From the NCBI GenBank assembly GCA_035575515.1, contig DATLXU010000147.1, positions 1 to 64,000 of the forward strand: 64,000 nucleotides of DNA, in the 5' to 3' direction. The notes beneath the pieces are model-generated. The model was not told the origin of the DNA. It saw only the letters and a program-made list of their open reading frames with translations, and ran no database searches. The DNA is from DATLXU01 sp035575515 (GTDB lineage Bacteria > Acidobacteriota > Blastocatellia > UBA7656). The translations under genes were made by a program, and so were the position numbers. Below are positions 35,647 to 44,661 of this stretch, piece after piece (position 1 is the first letter of the stretch; each line of letters begins with the position of its first letter).

Positions 35647-36549
35647 ATGAACCAGTCACGAGTTAGATTAATCGCCACAGTTTTTGTTCTCGCCTTCGGT
35701 TTCATCATAACGGCGCAAGCGCAAGCTGATCGCCAGCAGGACGAGCGTCCCGCGCCGCCGAAGGTCATTCGCAAATCGGGCGGCGTGCTCGCAGCCGAAG
35801 CGACAAATCTCGTCAACCCCGCTTACCCGCCGCTTGCGAAAGCTGCAAGAGTCAGTGGCTCGGTCGTCGTCGAAGTGACCATTGATGAGGAAGGCAACGT
35901 CATTGCGGCGCGGGCCATATCAGGCCATCCGCTTTTGAAAGACGCTGCGGTAGATGCCGCGCGCGGCTGGAAGTTCAAGCCTACATTGTTGAGCGGCCAG
36001 CCTGTGAAAGTCATCGGCACGATCACTTTTAATTTTCATCTCGACAACGACAAAGAGATAGAGGCGCTGAAGGAAAAGATAAACGCCAATCCCGGTTCAG
36101 CCGAACTGCATTACGAGCTTGCGAATCTCTATAAAGGCTCCATGCAGTATGAAAAAGCCATTGAAGAATACAAACAGGCGTTAAGTCTTGAGCCGAATCA
36201 CGCTGGCGCTTATCTCGGGCTTGGCGATGTCTATGAAATGACCGGGCGCGGTAACGAAGCTATTGAAACCTACAAAGACGCGCTGAACGCGCACCCGAAC
36301 TCGGCCTTCACAGAGGGAATTTACATGGCGCTCGGCAGCGCATACTTCAAACAAGAGCGCAACGAAGAAGCGCTCGAAGCATATAAACAGGTCGCTGCAA
36401 TCAACCCAAATTCACAGACGGCTCATTTCCTGCTCGGCAGACTCTATCTCAGACTTGGGGATAAACAATCAGCGGCGAATGAGGCCGCGATTCTGAAGAA
36501 CCTTGATCCGGCGATGGCCGAGGCCTTGCGCCGTTTGATAGACAAGTAG
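35647..36549 (+). CDS. TonB C-terminal domain and TPR protein
   Basis: 300 residues from ATG 35647, preceded by TTGGAGGTGACA. It has a signal peptide (LIATVFVLAFGFIITAQAQA), then a TonB-like C-terminal domain placed at the N-terminal side (NPAYPPLAKAARVSGSVVVEVTIDEEGNV ... AARGWKFKPTLLSGQPV). At least four TPR units follow, from about residue 145 (AELHYELANLYKGSMQYEKAIEEYKQAL). This arrangement is frequent in acidobacterial secreted proteins. It is probably periplasmic and acts through protein binding. Confidence 0.88.
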   Translation: MNQSRVRLIATVFVLAFGFIITAQAQADRQQDERPAPPKVIRKSGGVLAAEATNLVNPAYPPLAKAARVSGSVVVEVTIDEEGNVIAARAISGHPLLKDAAVDAARGWKFKPTLLSGQPVKVIGTITFNFHLDNDKEIEALKEKINANPGSAELHYELANLYKGSMQYEKAIEEYKQALSLEPNHAGAYLGLGDVYEMTGRGNEAIETYKDALNAHPNSAFTEGIYMALGSAYFKQERNEEALEAYKQVAAINPNSQTAHFLLGRLYLRLGDKQSAANEAAILKNLDPAMAEALRRLIDK

Positions 36550-36576
36550 ATGCCGGCTCTCGCCAGGTCTCGCAAC

Positions 36577-36646
36577 GCTCAGCGAAGGAGTGAGGAAAGC
36601 AATGAGCGATTATTAATCTTCGCTTTCCCTCATTTCTTCGCTGAGC
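36577..36646. repeat. Palindromic element between convergent genes
   Basis: An arm of 24 bases at 36577-36600 is complementary with few mismatches to 36622-36646 (core GAAGGAGTGAGGAAAGC), giving a long stem with a 21-nt loop. It sits between the TPR gene and the end of the ABC-2 permease, where it can serve both as terminator. No T-run is present. Confidence 0.55.
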
Positions 36647-36661
36647 GACGAGATACGGCTT

Positions 36662-37909
36662 TTACTGCCATCTGAACAATTTGAGCGCAAGGGCGAAGCT
36701 CACGAGTCCCCACGCGAGCATTATGCTCAAGTGCATCCAGGTTGATTGAAGCGCCGCGCCATCGCTCATCACCGCGCGCAGCGAATCGTTCAACGCCGTG
36801 AGCGGCAACGCTTTGATGAACGGCTGCAAAACTTCGGGAAAGCGCGTGTAGGAAAAGAACGTTCCCGACAGCAGCCACATCGGAACCATCGCAAGGTTCA
36901 TCAATCCCGATACGCCTTCGATTGTCTTCGGCCGCGAGGCTACGAGCAAGCCTATTCCGCTAAACATTAATCCGCCGACCACCGCGATAATAAGCAGATT
37001 GATTAACGAACCATGCACGGCAACGCTGAAGGCTATCCACGCGAAGCCGATGATTGCCGCCACCTCAAGCACGAGAAAGATGAGCCGCGAAAGCATGAAC
37101 GAAAACAGGTAATGCGACCGTCGCATGGGCGTCGCTGCGAATCGCTTGAGCAGTTTTCGCATGCGCGCATAGACGACCGCAAATCCTAGTCCCCACATCC
37201 CGCTTCCCATCAGGTTCAAGCCCACAAGCCCCGGTATCAACCAATCAATGTAACGCGCGCCCGGCTCGGTCTGGGTAACTTCGCGCGCGCTGACTACGTC
37301 TTTGCGACCAAACGCGCGTTGAAGCGCGTCATCAACTGCAAGCCTCGCCGTGCGGCTTTCTGGACGCGTCGGGTCGTAGCGATAATCGAAAGCAGGGGGC
37401 AGGGAGTCGGCTGCGGACGATAACTCTGCGTTAACTTCGGCTGATGTACTGTGTGGAGCGGCGCTGGCGTCGCCCTGATCCCCGATGCCCGACCCCTGAC
37501 CCCTGACGATGAGCGCGACACGGCCCGTGCGCAGAGCCTGAGCGGCTTCTTCGCTCGACATCACTACGGCCTGCAAGTCGGGCGACTGGGAAATTGAGCG
37601 CGCAAGCTCCGCAGCTTTTACGTCGTTGACAGAGCTGCTTTCAATCGCCACGCGATTTTTTTCGGGCGCGGTGTTGCGAAACGCGATGCCGAGCGCGACC
37701 GTCAGTATCACCGGAAAGATAAAGACCCAGAAGACGGCTTCCGGCTCGCGAAGAAAATCGCGCACTCGCGCAAGCGTCAACTCGACTAGCGGATGAAACC
37801 GCTCGCTGCTTCGTTGCGCGATTGATTGCGAAGCGCCGCGCGCGCTTTGCTTAACGTTCGATGTTGATTCGTTTATATTTTGAATCGAGTCTTTTTGTGC
37901 TTCACTCAT
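36662..37909 (-). CDS. ABC-2 type transporter permease
   Basis: 415 residues. A single helix near the start (EAVFWVFIFPVILTVALGIAF) is followed by a periplasmic domain, then helices around LIPGLVGLNLMGSGMWGLGFAV, LIFLVLEVAAIIGFAWIAF, LINLLIIAVVGGLMFSGIGLLV and LMNLAMVPMWLLSGTFF, the ABC-2 membrane module. LSGTFFSYTRFPE and LPLTALNDSLRAV are characteristic of drug- or polysaccharide-export permeases. It overlaps the ATPase gene by 8 nt. The substrate is unknown. Confidence 0.9.
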   Translation of the reverse strand: MSEAQKDSIQNINESTSNVKQSARGASQSIAQRSSERFHPLVELTLARVRDFLREPEAVFWVFIFPVILTVALGIAFRNTAPEKNRVAIESSSVNDVKAAELARSISQSPDLQAVVMSSEEAAQALRTGRVALIVRGQGSGIGDQGDASAAPHSTSAEVNAELSSAADSLPPAFDYRYDPTRPESRTARLAVDDALQRAFGRKDVVSAREVTQTEPGARYIDWLIPGLVGLNLMGSGMWGLGFAVVYARMRKLLKRFAATPMRRSHYLFSFMLSRLIFLVLEVAAIIGFAWIAFSVAVHGSLINLLIIAVVGGLMFSGIGLLVASRPKTIEGVSGLMNLAMVPMWLLSGTFFSYTRFPEVLQPFIKALPLTALNDSLRAVMSDGAALQSTWMHLSIMLAWGLVSFALALKLFRWQ

Positions 37910-38876
37910 CGCGCAGCATCCTCCCGGTTAAACTCACGAACACGTCTTCGAGCGTCGCCTGATGCGTGGTCAATGTTATTAGCTCTGCTCGCTCGCGCTT
38001 CAATTCTGCGACAAGCGCCGTCAGCGCAGCGCCGATATCTGAAACCGTCAGCAGGTACTCGCCATCTCTTTTATGCACGCTGCGCACGCCTGCAAGGTTG
38101 GCAAGGGATTCATTGTCAAGCGCGCCTGTCGCGCTGAATTCAACTATCTTATCCGCGCCGAGCGACGCGATTAATTCAAGCGGGGTTCCGAGCGCGATCA
38201 CTCGCCCGTGATCCATTATTGCAACGCGGTCGCACAGCCGCGCCGCTTCTTCCATGTAATGCGTCGTCAATAGAACTGTGCCGCCGCGTGAGCGAAACTC
38301 TTCGACTATCTCCCAGAGCTTCAATCGCGCCTGCGGGTCAAGTCCCGTCGTCGGCTCATCTAAAAAGAGAAGCTCAGGGTCGCTCACGAGCGCGCACGCT
38401 ACGGCAAGGCGTTGCTTTTGCCCGCCTGAGAGCTTGCCGACTCGCGCCCTGCGTTTTTCAGCAAGCTCGACGGTTTGAATGACCTCTTCGACGCTGCGCC
38501 CGCGCGGGTAGAAGCTGCGAAATAACCTGATCGTCTCTTCAACGGTGAGCTTCTCGGAGAACTGTGTCTCCTGAAGCGCGACGCCGAACCGCTCGCGCAG
38601 GGCGTGGTCGTCGCCTCTGCCCCAGGCTTGGCCAAGCACTTCGACGGCGCCGCCATCGGGCGCGGTTAGTCCTTCGAGTATCTCGACAGTTGTGGTCTTT
38701 CCCGCGCCGTTTGGGCCTAAGAGACCGAAACATTCGCCCGCGCGAACTTCGAGGTCTAATCCGTTCACGGCGATCACGTCACTGTAGAGTTTGACGAGGC
38801 CTTTGCATCTAACCGCGAGTCGCTCTGCGGCAGTAGAAATTGCGCGCGATTTTTCAATTATGTTTGTTGATGTCAT
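37902..38876 (-). CDS. ABC-2 transporter ATP-binding protein
   Basis: 324 residues from ATG 38876 (a longer reading to 38939 adds 21 residues of non-conserved sequence). Walker A GPNGAGKTT, Q-loop VALQETQFSEKLT, signature KLSGGQKQRLAVA, Walker B LLFLDEPTTGLDP, His-loop LTTHYMEEA. A C-terminal domain follows, typical of DrrA/NatA-like exporters. It forms a two-gene exporter with the overlapping permease downstream. Confidence 0.93.
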   Translation of the reverse strand: MTSTNIIEKSRAISTAAERLAVRCKGLVKLYSDVIAVNGLDLEVRAGECFGLLGPNGAGKTTTVEILEGLTAPDGGAVEVLGQAWGRGDDHALRERFGVALQETQFSEKLTVEETIRLFRSFYPRGRSVEEVIQTVELAEKRRARVGKLSGGQKQRLAVACALVSDPELLFLDEPTTGLDPQARLKLWEIVEEFRSRGGTVLLTTHYMEEAARLCDRVAIMDHGRVIALGTPLELIASLGADKIVEFSATGALDNESLANLAGVRSVHKRDGEYLLTVSDIGAALTALVAELKRERAELITLTTHQATLEDVFVSLTGRMLRDE

Positions 38877-39341
38877 AGCAGTTCCGAGGATTGAATGGAC
38901 AGTTGAATAATTGGCCGCAGCCGCAGTCGAATCACACACTCGCAGACAGCAGCCGTCGGAGAGCGACTATTAGAAGAAGACTACTATCATCGAATTTCTC
39001 CCAACGCCGGAGCCGCGCTTATTTTGAGGCTTCGGCGCATTGGCTACATACTACAACCGCGCGGAAAAATAACGCAACCACAGATGGACACAGATGAACT
39101 ACATCACGGATAAACACGGAAAAGAAACGAGTGAGTTGTGAGCCGCGCAGTTATCCGTGTTCATCCGCGATTGGTTTATCTGCGTTCATCTGTGGTGCGA
39201 AATCAATACATGCGTGAGGTTAAATTAAACACCCGCGCGTGTGCATCGCGGCAACCCTGCCCGTTGCTGCGGCTGCGGCTGGCACGATCATTGCAATCAA
39301 GTGTGGCGGATTAATAAATAATTCGAGCAAGGAGGTTTCGT
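38877..39341. other. 465-bp non-coding region holding a long palindromic repeat
   Basis: ACCACAGATG (39077-39086) pairs with CATCTGTGGT (39187-39196), and imperfect pairing continues inwards between CACGGATAAACACGG and its mirror TTATCCGTGTTCATCCG. The element spans 39077-39196. This type of ACAGATGAACACGGATAAA palindrome is recalled as recurring in many bacterial genomes. Otherwise the region holds only the leaders of the divergent genes. Confidence 0.55.
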
Positions 39342-39785
39342 ATGAGGACAATCAGGAGAAGCGCGATTGCGGCTATTTTGGTATTTGCTGCGACCGTTTC
39401 GATGGCACTTGCGCAAGGGCCGCTGCAAAAGCGAGTCAACTACACGATCAATGTTCCCTACGCGCTCAGGATGGGCGATTACCTGCTGCAACCGGGCAAG
39501 TACGTGCTCTATCAGATAAGCCAGAATGATCTGAACCTGTTCGCGCTTTACAGAAACGACATGACGCATTCGCCAATCGCGATGATTCGCACGACGCGAA
39601 TCGAATACAACGGCGCGGATTATCCCGAAAAGACTCGGATAATGCTCGACATTGATGAATCGAGCAGCGACGTTCATCCCGTGCTGCGCGGGTGGAACAT
39701 ACCGGGCATGGACGGCTGGGAGATAATCGGTGTTGTTTCAAAGGACAATCACATATTGACGCGCGTGAAGACGCACTCGCGGTAA
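39342..39785 (+). CDS. Small secreted protein of unknown function
   Basis: 147 residues, ATG at 39342 after AGGAGGTTTCGT. The signal peptide MRTIRRSAIAAILVFAATVSMALAQ is clear. The mature part (VNYTINVPYALRMGDYLLQPGKYVLYQ) is a short beta-rich domain similar to secreted proteins often seen in Acidobacteria. It ends WEIIGVVSKDNHIL. The gene stands alone and has its own terminator. Confidence 0.82.
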   Translation: MRTIRRSAIAAILVFAATVSMALAQGPLQKRVNYTINVPYALRMGDYLLQPGKYVLYQISQNDLNLFALYRNDMTHSPIAMIRTTRIEYNGADYPEKTRIMLDIDESSSDVHPVLRGWNIPGMDGWEIIGVVSKDNHILTRVKTHSR

Positions 39786-39832
39786 GGCGAAGGCTTCAGA
39801 TTCAATCTGGAGGACTCATCTGCGGATTATAG

Positions 39833-40654
39833 CTATCTCTGGGCGCATACAGTGCGCCTTTTTTTTCTATTCTGGCATTGCAGCAGTTGGAGAGGATTTG
39901 AATCAAAGACGGCGCACTTTGATTTATTATTGTCGCGGCCTGAAGTCAAAGCGTGTGCGCAAAACTGCGGGGATGGCCCCGCGTCCATCTCGTAGTAGCG
40001 GCAATAATCAATCAAGCAGCACTCGTCGCAGAGTGGGTTTGTCGGGCGGCAGACTTTGCGCCCGTGACGAATCAGGTTGACGTGAATCTCGTAGTAGCGA
40101 TCTTCGGGCAGCATTGCTTCCATAAGACGATGCGCCTCTTCGTCGGAGCATTTTTCAGGAATCAGGCCGAGCCGCCGGGCGATGCGGAAGATGTGCGTAT
40201 CAATTGGGAAGACGGGACGATGGCAAGCAAAGAGCAGCGTGCAGGCGACTGTCTTCGGACCGACGCCTTTGAAGCCTGAGAGGAACTCGCGCGCTTCTTC
40301 AAGCGGCGCCGTGCGCAGAAATGACAAATCGAGCGAGCCGCGGCGCTCATAGATTTCGTTGAGCAGGTTTTTAATCCTGACGGATTTCTGTCGCGCGAGT
40401 CCGCCTGAGCGAATGGCGGCTTCGATTGAAGACGCGCGTGCGCGCCGAGCCTGCTCCCATGTTGGAAATCGGCGCTTGAGATTCTCGAAGGCGCGGTGGC
40501 TGTTAACGTTCGTGGTTGATTGCGAAAGGATTGTTTGAATCAGGGCGTCGAGCGGATCAATGTCGCCTTCCAAGCTAGGAACACCGTAAACGGCTTTGAG
40601 GTTTTGAATTATGTAAGGGACGCTCTCAGGGACATCGAGCGATAGTTTTTCTTC
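39833..40654 (-). CDS. nth: Endonuclease III-like DNA glycosylase with extended C-terminus
   Basis: 273 residues from ATG 40654. HhH-GPD base-excision enzyme: DPLDALIQTILSQSTTNVNSHRAF, hairpin FKGVGPKTVACTLLFAC with the catalytic Lys, VFPIDTHIFRIARRLGLIP with the catalytic Asp. A 4Fe-4S loop C-X6-C-X2-C-X5-C (CRPTNPLCDECCLIDYC) closes the normal fold. About 50 further residues (MDAGPSPQF...NRKKRRTVCAQR) have no counterpart in the family, and the last ones are encoded by the opposing gene's terminator hairpin, so an original stop codon was probably lost. The enzyme core looks intact. Start alternatives reach 40711. Confidence 0.88.
   Translation of the reverse strand, partial: EEKLSLDVPESVPYIIQNLKAVYGVPSLEGDIDPLDALIQTILSQSTTNVNSHRAFENLKRRFPTWEQARRARASSIEAAIRSGGLARQKSVRIKNLLNEIYERRGSLDLSFLRTAPLEEAREFLSGFKGVGPKTVACTLLFACHRPVFPIDTHIFRIARRLGLIPEKCSDEEAHRLMEAMLPEDRYYEIHVNLIRHGRKVCRPTNPLCDECCLIDYCRYYEMDAGPSPQFCAHALTSGRDNNKSKCAVFDSNPLQLLQCQNRKKRRTVCAQR
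39842..39866 (+). terminator. Rho-independent terminator
   Basis: GGCGCA-TACAG-TGCGCC followed by a T-run (39859-39866). It ends the secreted-protein transcript and lies inside the last codons of the convergent endonuclease gene. Confidence 0.85.
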
Positions 40655-40729
40655 CATGAAGAAACTTCTACACCAGGAACTGGCCGCGCGCAACTTCGCG
40701 CCGAAACTCAAAACTGCGCTTGACGATGT

Positions 40730-40759
40730 TTGACAGCAAAAGCGGGCGTTTGCGATAAT
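40730..40759 (+). promoter_or_regulatory. Sigma-70 promoter of tRNA-Arg
   Basis: TTGACA (40730-40735), an 18-nt spacer and GATAAT (40754-40759), about 37 bp upstream of the mature tRNA 5' end. Confidence 0.65.
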
Positions 40760-40795
40760 CAGTTTTCGACATTCTTATGCAGTTCGTCACAGTGC

Positions 40796-40869
40796 GCGGC
40801 TGTAGCTCAGTTGGATAGAGCGTCGGTCTACGAAACCGAAGGTCGCAAGTTCGAATCTTGCCAGCCGCA
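40796..40869 (+). tRNA. tRNA-Arg (anticodon ACG)
   Basis: A full 74-nt cloverleaf: acceptor GCGGCTG/CAGCCGC, D-stem GCTC/GAGC, anticodon stem TCGGT/ACCGA with loop CTACGAA, T-arm GCAAG-TTCGAAT-CTTGC, discriminator A. CCA is not encoded. The anticodon ACG (deaminated to ICG) reads CGN arginine codons. An integrase remnant starts about 20 bp downstream, so its 3' end probably served as an attachment site. Confidence 0.97.
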
Positions 40870-40891
40870 CTTTCCTTTCAATAACTTCCAG

Positions 40892-41440
40892 CTAATTCAC
40901 TTTCTGATTTTCCTCTGTGACAGCAACCGGCGCTAGAATCTCTTCCATCCGGTTGACGACTTCATTTTGCATTGCCGGAATTACCTGGCTGTAGGTGTTC
41001 ATCCTCAGGCCGATTTGCGAATGGCCGAGCAAGCCCACTCGTTGCGGGGCGTCTAATTTTGAGGGAAGCTTCATCAAGGCTAATATCTTCCCAAGAATAA
41101 AGAGCTTCCAAGCGGTATCCCTTGATGGCAAATAAGAATCGTTGGGCTTCGTCGGGAGTGAAAGGCCGGATGTCGCTTTTCTTCACGCGGGCGGGATATG
41201 TAAGGGCGGCTATGTTGCAGGCAACGATCCCAGTTATCCGTCCGGATTGTTCCCCATAGCCGCTCGACTGCAACCAATTCAACATTTCCTTCGCTTCCAT
41301 ATCCGGCCTTTCTTCGGGCAATACCGGCCACACCTCCGCAAACGGGACTTTGCGCCTGCGTCACCACTGGCCCGCTTGCGGCTCGCCTCGATGTGTCAGA
41401 TGCACTTCGCCCGACCGCCACGCGGTCGCTAAACTGCGCA
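40892..41440 (-). pseudogene. Tyrosine recombinase (phage/ICE integrase), decayed
   Basis: Fragments in several minus-strand frames add up to the C-terminal half of a tyrosine integrase: VKKSDIRPFTPDEAQRFLFA and YRLEALYS (core domain), then LLGHSQIGLRMNTYSQVIP with the final HxxR region and catalytic-Tyr context, ending QNEVVNRMEEIL. The frame changes near 41100 and again upstream, where MEAKEMLNWLQSSGYGEQ and neighbouring pieces lie. Its position 22 bp after tRNA-Arg is classic for integrases that use tRNA ends. It is inactive. Confidence 0.8.
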
Positions 41441-41505
41441 CAAACTTCTGTGACGCCGAAGGCGCCTATGATGTTCCCGTTAAATGTGATATTGTGAGTC
41501 CTACA

Positions 41506-42258
41506 ATGTTTAAATACTTGCGGCACGTGAGACCCCACTACGCCAGGCGCACTTGGGGAATTCGGATTGTATCGAGCGTCGTGATCTACTTATACGTGCT
41601 TGCGTCAGCGAGTATACTCGCAAGTCTGTTCTCTTTGCGCGTCTGCGCACAGCAGACCGCACCATCATCACCGGTCGTGGTCCAGCCTGGTGCGCCAGGG
41701 AAACCGACGCGGACTCTACCCCCTACGACGCGGGCTACGCTGCCGCCAGCCTCCCCAGCCGATGTGCAGTTCATGCAGGGCATGATTGTGCATCATGCGC
41801 AGGCGGTTGAGATGACCGCGCTGATCGAATCGCATACTGATAACAAAGACCTGATGTCGCTGGGTGCGCGAATCAGCAGGTCGCAGTCCGACGAGATAAA
41901 GTTCATGAAACGGTGGTTGGTCTCCCGCGGACAACCCGTATCGGAGCCGATGGCAGACATGCACCACATGAAGATGCCGCACGATTCGATGGCGCTTATG
42001 CCTGGGATGCTGACCCCTGAGCAGATGGAGGCGCTCAGGAAGGCAAGGGGCGAGGAATTCGACCGCCTGTTTCTAACAGGGATGATTCAGCACCACGGCG
42101 GCGCTTTGATTATGGTAAAAGAGTTGTTCGATACTGCAGGTGCGGGACAGGACGCTGAATTGTTCAACTTCGCAACCGATGTTGACAGCGGCCAGCGCGC
42201 CGAAATCCGGATCATGCAGAACATGTTGGAGAAAATCCCATCAAAGGAGAAACGATGA
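41506..42258 (+). CDS. DUF305-family protein, exported
   Basis: 250 residues if started at ATG 41506; earlier in-frame starts run through integrase remnants. An N-terminal hydrophobic stretch (IVSSVVIYLYVLASASILASLF) is a signal or anchor. DUF305 (four-helix, ferritin-like) motifs follow: FMQGMIVHHAQAVEMTALIE and LFLTGMIQHHGGALIMVKELF, each with the paired His that is likely to bind metal, plus a His/Met-rich linker DMHHMKMPHDSM suggestive of copper. The stop overlaps the next gene by 4 nt (ATGA). DUF305 roles are unproven. Confidence 0.85.
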   Translation: MFKYLRHVRPHYARRTWGIRIVSSVVIYLYVLASASILASLFSLRVCAQQTAPSSPVVVQPGAPGKPTRTLPPTTRATLPPASPADVQFMQGMIVHHAQAVEMTALIESHTDNKDLMSLGARISRSQSDEIKFMKRWLVSRGQPVSEPMADMHHMKMPHDSMALMPGMLTPEQMEALRKARGEEFDRLFLTGMIQHHGGALIMVKELFDTAGAGQDAELFNFATDVDSGQRAEIRIMQNMLEKIPSKEKR

Positions 42259-44267
42259 ATCGAGTACGTTCCATGGCTTTCCGTTTACTCGTAGGCTCCC
42301 TTCTTCTGTGGTCGTGTTTTGCCATCCAACTGCAAGCGCAAACGCCCCCGTCTCAGGAGTCAAACAAGGCAGCAACTGACCAGAAGAAAGCAGAGGATGA
42401 TCCGTTTGCGCCTGAGCCAGCGCCGCCCCTTCCCCCTGGAATGACCGGCTCAGATACAAGCGACCCGCGGTACAAACTGAAGCCGGGACTATTCGACGCG
42501 GGAGAGCTGTCAAAAGGGATGACGCACCTTCTGCTCCTCAAGAAACCCGATGCGTTTCAACTCGACTTTGATCCGAATAATCCAAGAGTTCAGAAGACGC
42601 TAGGTCTGCTCGGCGTTGCCGAGCCATCGAAGATGCCTAAGCCGATGCAACTGGTTATGGCTCAACTGGCGTTTGCAAACTCGGACCTCGCCTTTCAGGG
42701 ACACTACCTGTTTCAGGGTAATTTTTATGGCGTCAATATCTATGACATCTCCAATCCGGCAAAAGCCCAGTTGGTGACCTCGATGATCTGTCCGGGTGGA
42801 CAAGGGGACGTGTCGGTTTTCAAGAACCTGATGTTCATGTCGGTCGAGCAGCCGAATGGCCGCCTCGATTGCGGCACACAAGGCTTCCCACCACCCCCTC
42901 CGCCGCCCCCGGGCGAGGAGAAAAAACCAACTATTCCAGCGCCGCAAAAGGAGCGCTTCCGCGGCGTGAGGATTTTCGATATATCCGACATTCGAAGTCC
43001 CAAGCAGATCGCCGCCGTGCAAACGTGTCGCGGCTCGCACACGCACACGCTTGTCGTTGATCCGAAGGATAAGAATAACGTCTATATCTACGTCTCCGGC
43101 ACGTCGTTCGTGCGGCAAAGTGAAGAGTTGCCCGGGTGTTCAGGTGAAGCTCCGGAGAAAGACCCGAACACGTCGTTGTTCCGCATTGATGTAATCAAAG
43201 TGCCGCTGGCTGCGCCGCAGGAAGCAAAGGTGGTGTCCAGCCCCCGCGTCTTTAGCGATCCCCGTACAGGCAAACTCAACGCGTTGAGCAGCGGAGGCAC
43301 GCATGGCAAAGACGGGATGGAGAAGCCAACCGACACCAACCAGTGCCACGATATTACTGTCTATTCGGCGATTGGGTTGGCCGCAGGTGCCTGCTCTGGA
43401 AATGGAATCTTGCTCGACATAACAGACCCCGTCCATCCCAAGCGCCTGGACGCTGTGAACGATCCGAACTACTCATATTGGCACTCGGCCACGTTTTCAA
43501 ACGATGGGAAAAAGATCGTGTTCACCGATGAGTGGGGAGGCGGGCTGGGTGCCCGTTGCCGCCCCAACGATCCAAACAAATGGGGCGCCGACGCCGTGTT
43601 TCGACTGAAGGACAATAAGCTGAGTTTCGCGAGCTACTACAAGTTGCCGGCAGCACAGGGCGACACCGAGAATTGTGTGGCGCACAATGGTTCGCTCATT
43701 CCGGTTCCAGGCCGGGATATAGAAGTACAAGCTTGGTACCAGGGCGGTATCTCTGTTATAGACTTTACCGACGCGGATCATCCGTTTGAAATTGCCTACT
43801 TCGATCGCGGGCCAATTGATCCACATATGCTCGTACTGGGTGGCCACTGGTCAGCCTACTGGTACAACGGTCACATCTACGCTTCGGAGATCGCCCGCGG
43901 GCTGGACATCTTTGAACTAAGCCCAAGCGAGTTTCTGACCCAGAATGAGATTGATGCCGCGAAGACGGTGCGGGCGGCCGAGCTCAACGTGCAGAACCAG
44001 CAAAGGATCGAGTGGCCAGCTCAACTCATAGTAGCCAAGGCTTATCTGGATCAGTTGGAGCGATCGAAGGCTCTGCCAGCGAACCGAATCGCCGCTGTGC
44101 GGAAGGCGATTGAAAGCGCGGAAAGTTCACATCTGAATCGAACGGATCTCGCAAAACTTCAGAGCTTCGCGCCTTCGCTGAAAGAAAGCGCCCGCATGAC
44201 TAAGAATGCAGTAGACTCGAAGCGATTGCAGGCCTTAGCGGAAATCCTACAGCGACCCGCAAAGTGA
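42255..44267 (+). CDS. LVIVD-repeat secreted protein
   Basis: 670 residues, ATG at 42255 after AAAGGAGAAACG. The signal peptide (FRLLVGSLLLWSCFAIQLQAQ) precedes a Pro/Glu linker and a large propeller-like region built of LVIVD-type repeats: YGVNIYDISNPAKAQLVTSM, GVRIFDISDIRSPKQIAAV, GGISVIDFTDADHPFEIAYF. A Pro-rich run and a His-containing block (GSHTHTLVV) lie between repeats. The C-terminal part is helical. It is translationally coupled to the DUF305 gene; the two may act together on the cell surface or in the periplasm. Confidence 0.88.
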   Translation: MNRVRSMAFRLLVGSLLLWSCFAIQLQAQTPPSQESNKAATDQKKAEDDPFAPEPAPPLPPGMTGSDTSDPRYKLKPGLFDAGELSKGMTHLLLLKKPDAFQLDFDPNNPRVQKTLGLLGVAEPSKMPKPMQLVMAQLAFANSDLAFQGHYLFQGNFYGVNIYDISNPAKAQLVTSMICPGGQGDVSVFKNLMFMSVEQPNGRLDCGTQGFPPPPPPPPGEEKKPTIPAPQKERFRGVRIFDISDIRSPKQIAAVQTCRGSHTHTLVVDPKDKNNVYIYVSGTSFVRQSEELPGCSGEAPEKDPNTSLFRIDVIKVPLAAPQEAKVVSSPRVFSDPRTGKLNALSSGGTHGKDGMEKPTDTNQCHDITVYSAIGLAAGACSGNGILLDITDPVHPKRLDAVNDPNYSYWHSATFSNDGKKIVFTDEWGGGLGARCRPNDPNKWGADAVFRLKDNKLSFASYYKLPAAQGDTENCVAHNGSLIPVPGRDIEVQAWYQGGISVIDFTDADHPFEIAYFDRGPIDPHMLVLGGHWSAYWYNGHIYASEIARGLDIFELSPSEFLTQNEIDAAKTVRAAELNVQNQQRIEWPAQLIVAKAYLDQLERSKALPANRIAAVRKAIESAESSHLNRTDLAKLQSFAPSLKESARMTKNAVDSKRLQALAEILQRPAK

Positions 44268-44661
44268 ACCACAGACCGCAATAGGCGGCTTGTCGCGATG
44301 TTGCCGAAGCGCTCGGGCTGAAGCTCTCGATCGAGATGAGATAACAGACAGTGACATTCATCTGCTAACCGATTCACTCGACGCGGGCTGCGGATCGTGT
44401 CCAATGTTAATGCTTAGCAAAAGATGTGAAAGGAAGTCGGGTCGGTTGATGGGTCTGTAAACCTGACGATTTAATAGCAGGTTGCGGACGCTTTGAGTAA
44501 TCCTCCAGCGTGTGTTTTGAAGAGGAATGAAAAGCAGTTGCAATGGGTAAACCGCTTTTTGCGATGAACAGAAAACCTATCAAACTGCTCTCACCGACGA
44601 GCAGTGGGAACTGCTGGCATATCGTTTTCAGCGTCAACTGCTACGAATGTTAGCTTCACAT
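44268..44661. other. Intergenic stretch with IS5-like transposase scrap
   Basis: 394 bp between the LVIVD gene and dut. At 44563-44650 the plus strand reads KTYQTALTDEQWELLAYRFQ, resembling the first residues of IS5-family transposases (LTDEQWELL). It is too short to be functional and no terminal repeats are visible. Nothing else coding was seen. Confidence 0.5.

Noticed and set aside
42600..43118. Long minus-strand frame opposite the LVIVD gene
   Set aside because: Basic, low-complexity composition and full overlap with a well-supported gene; an antisense shadow.
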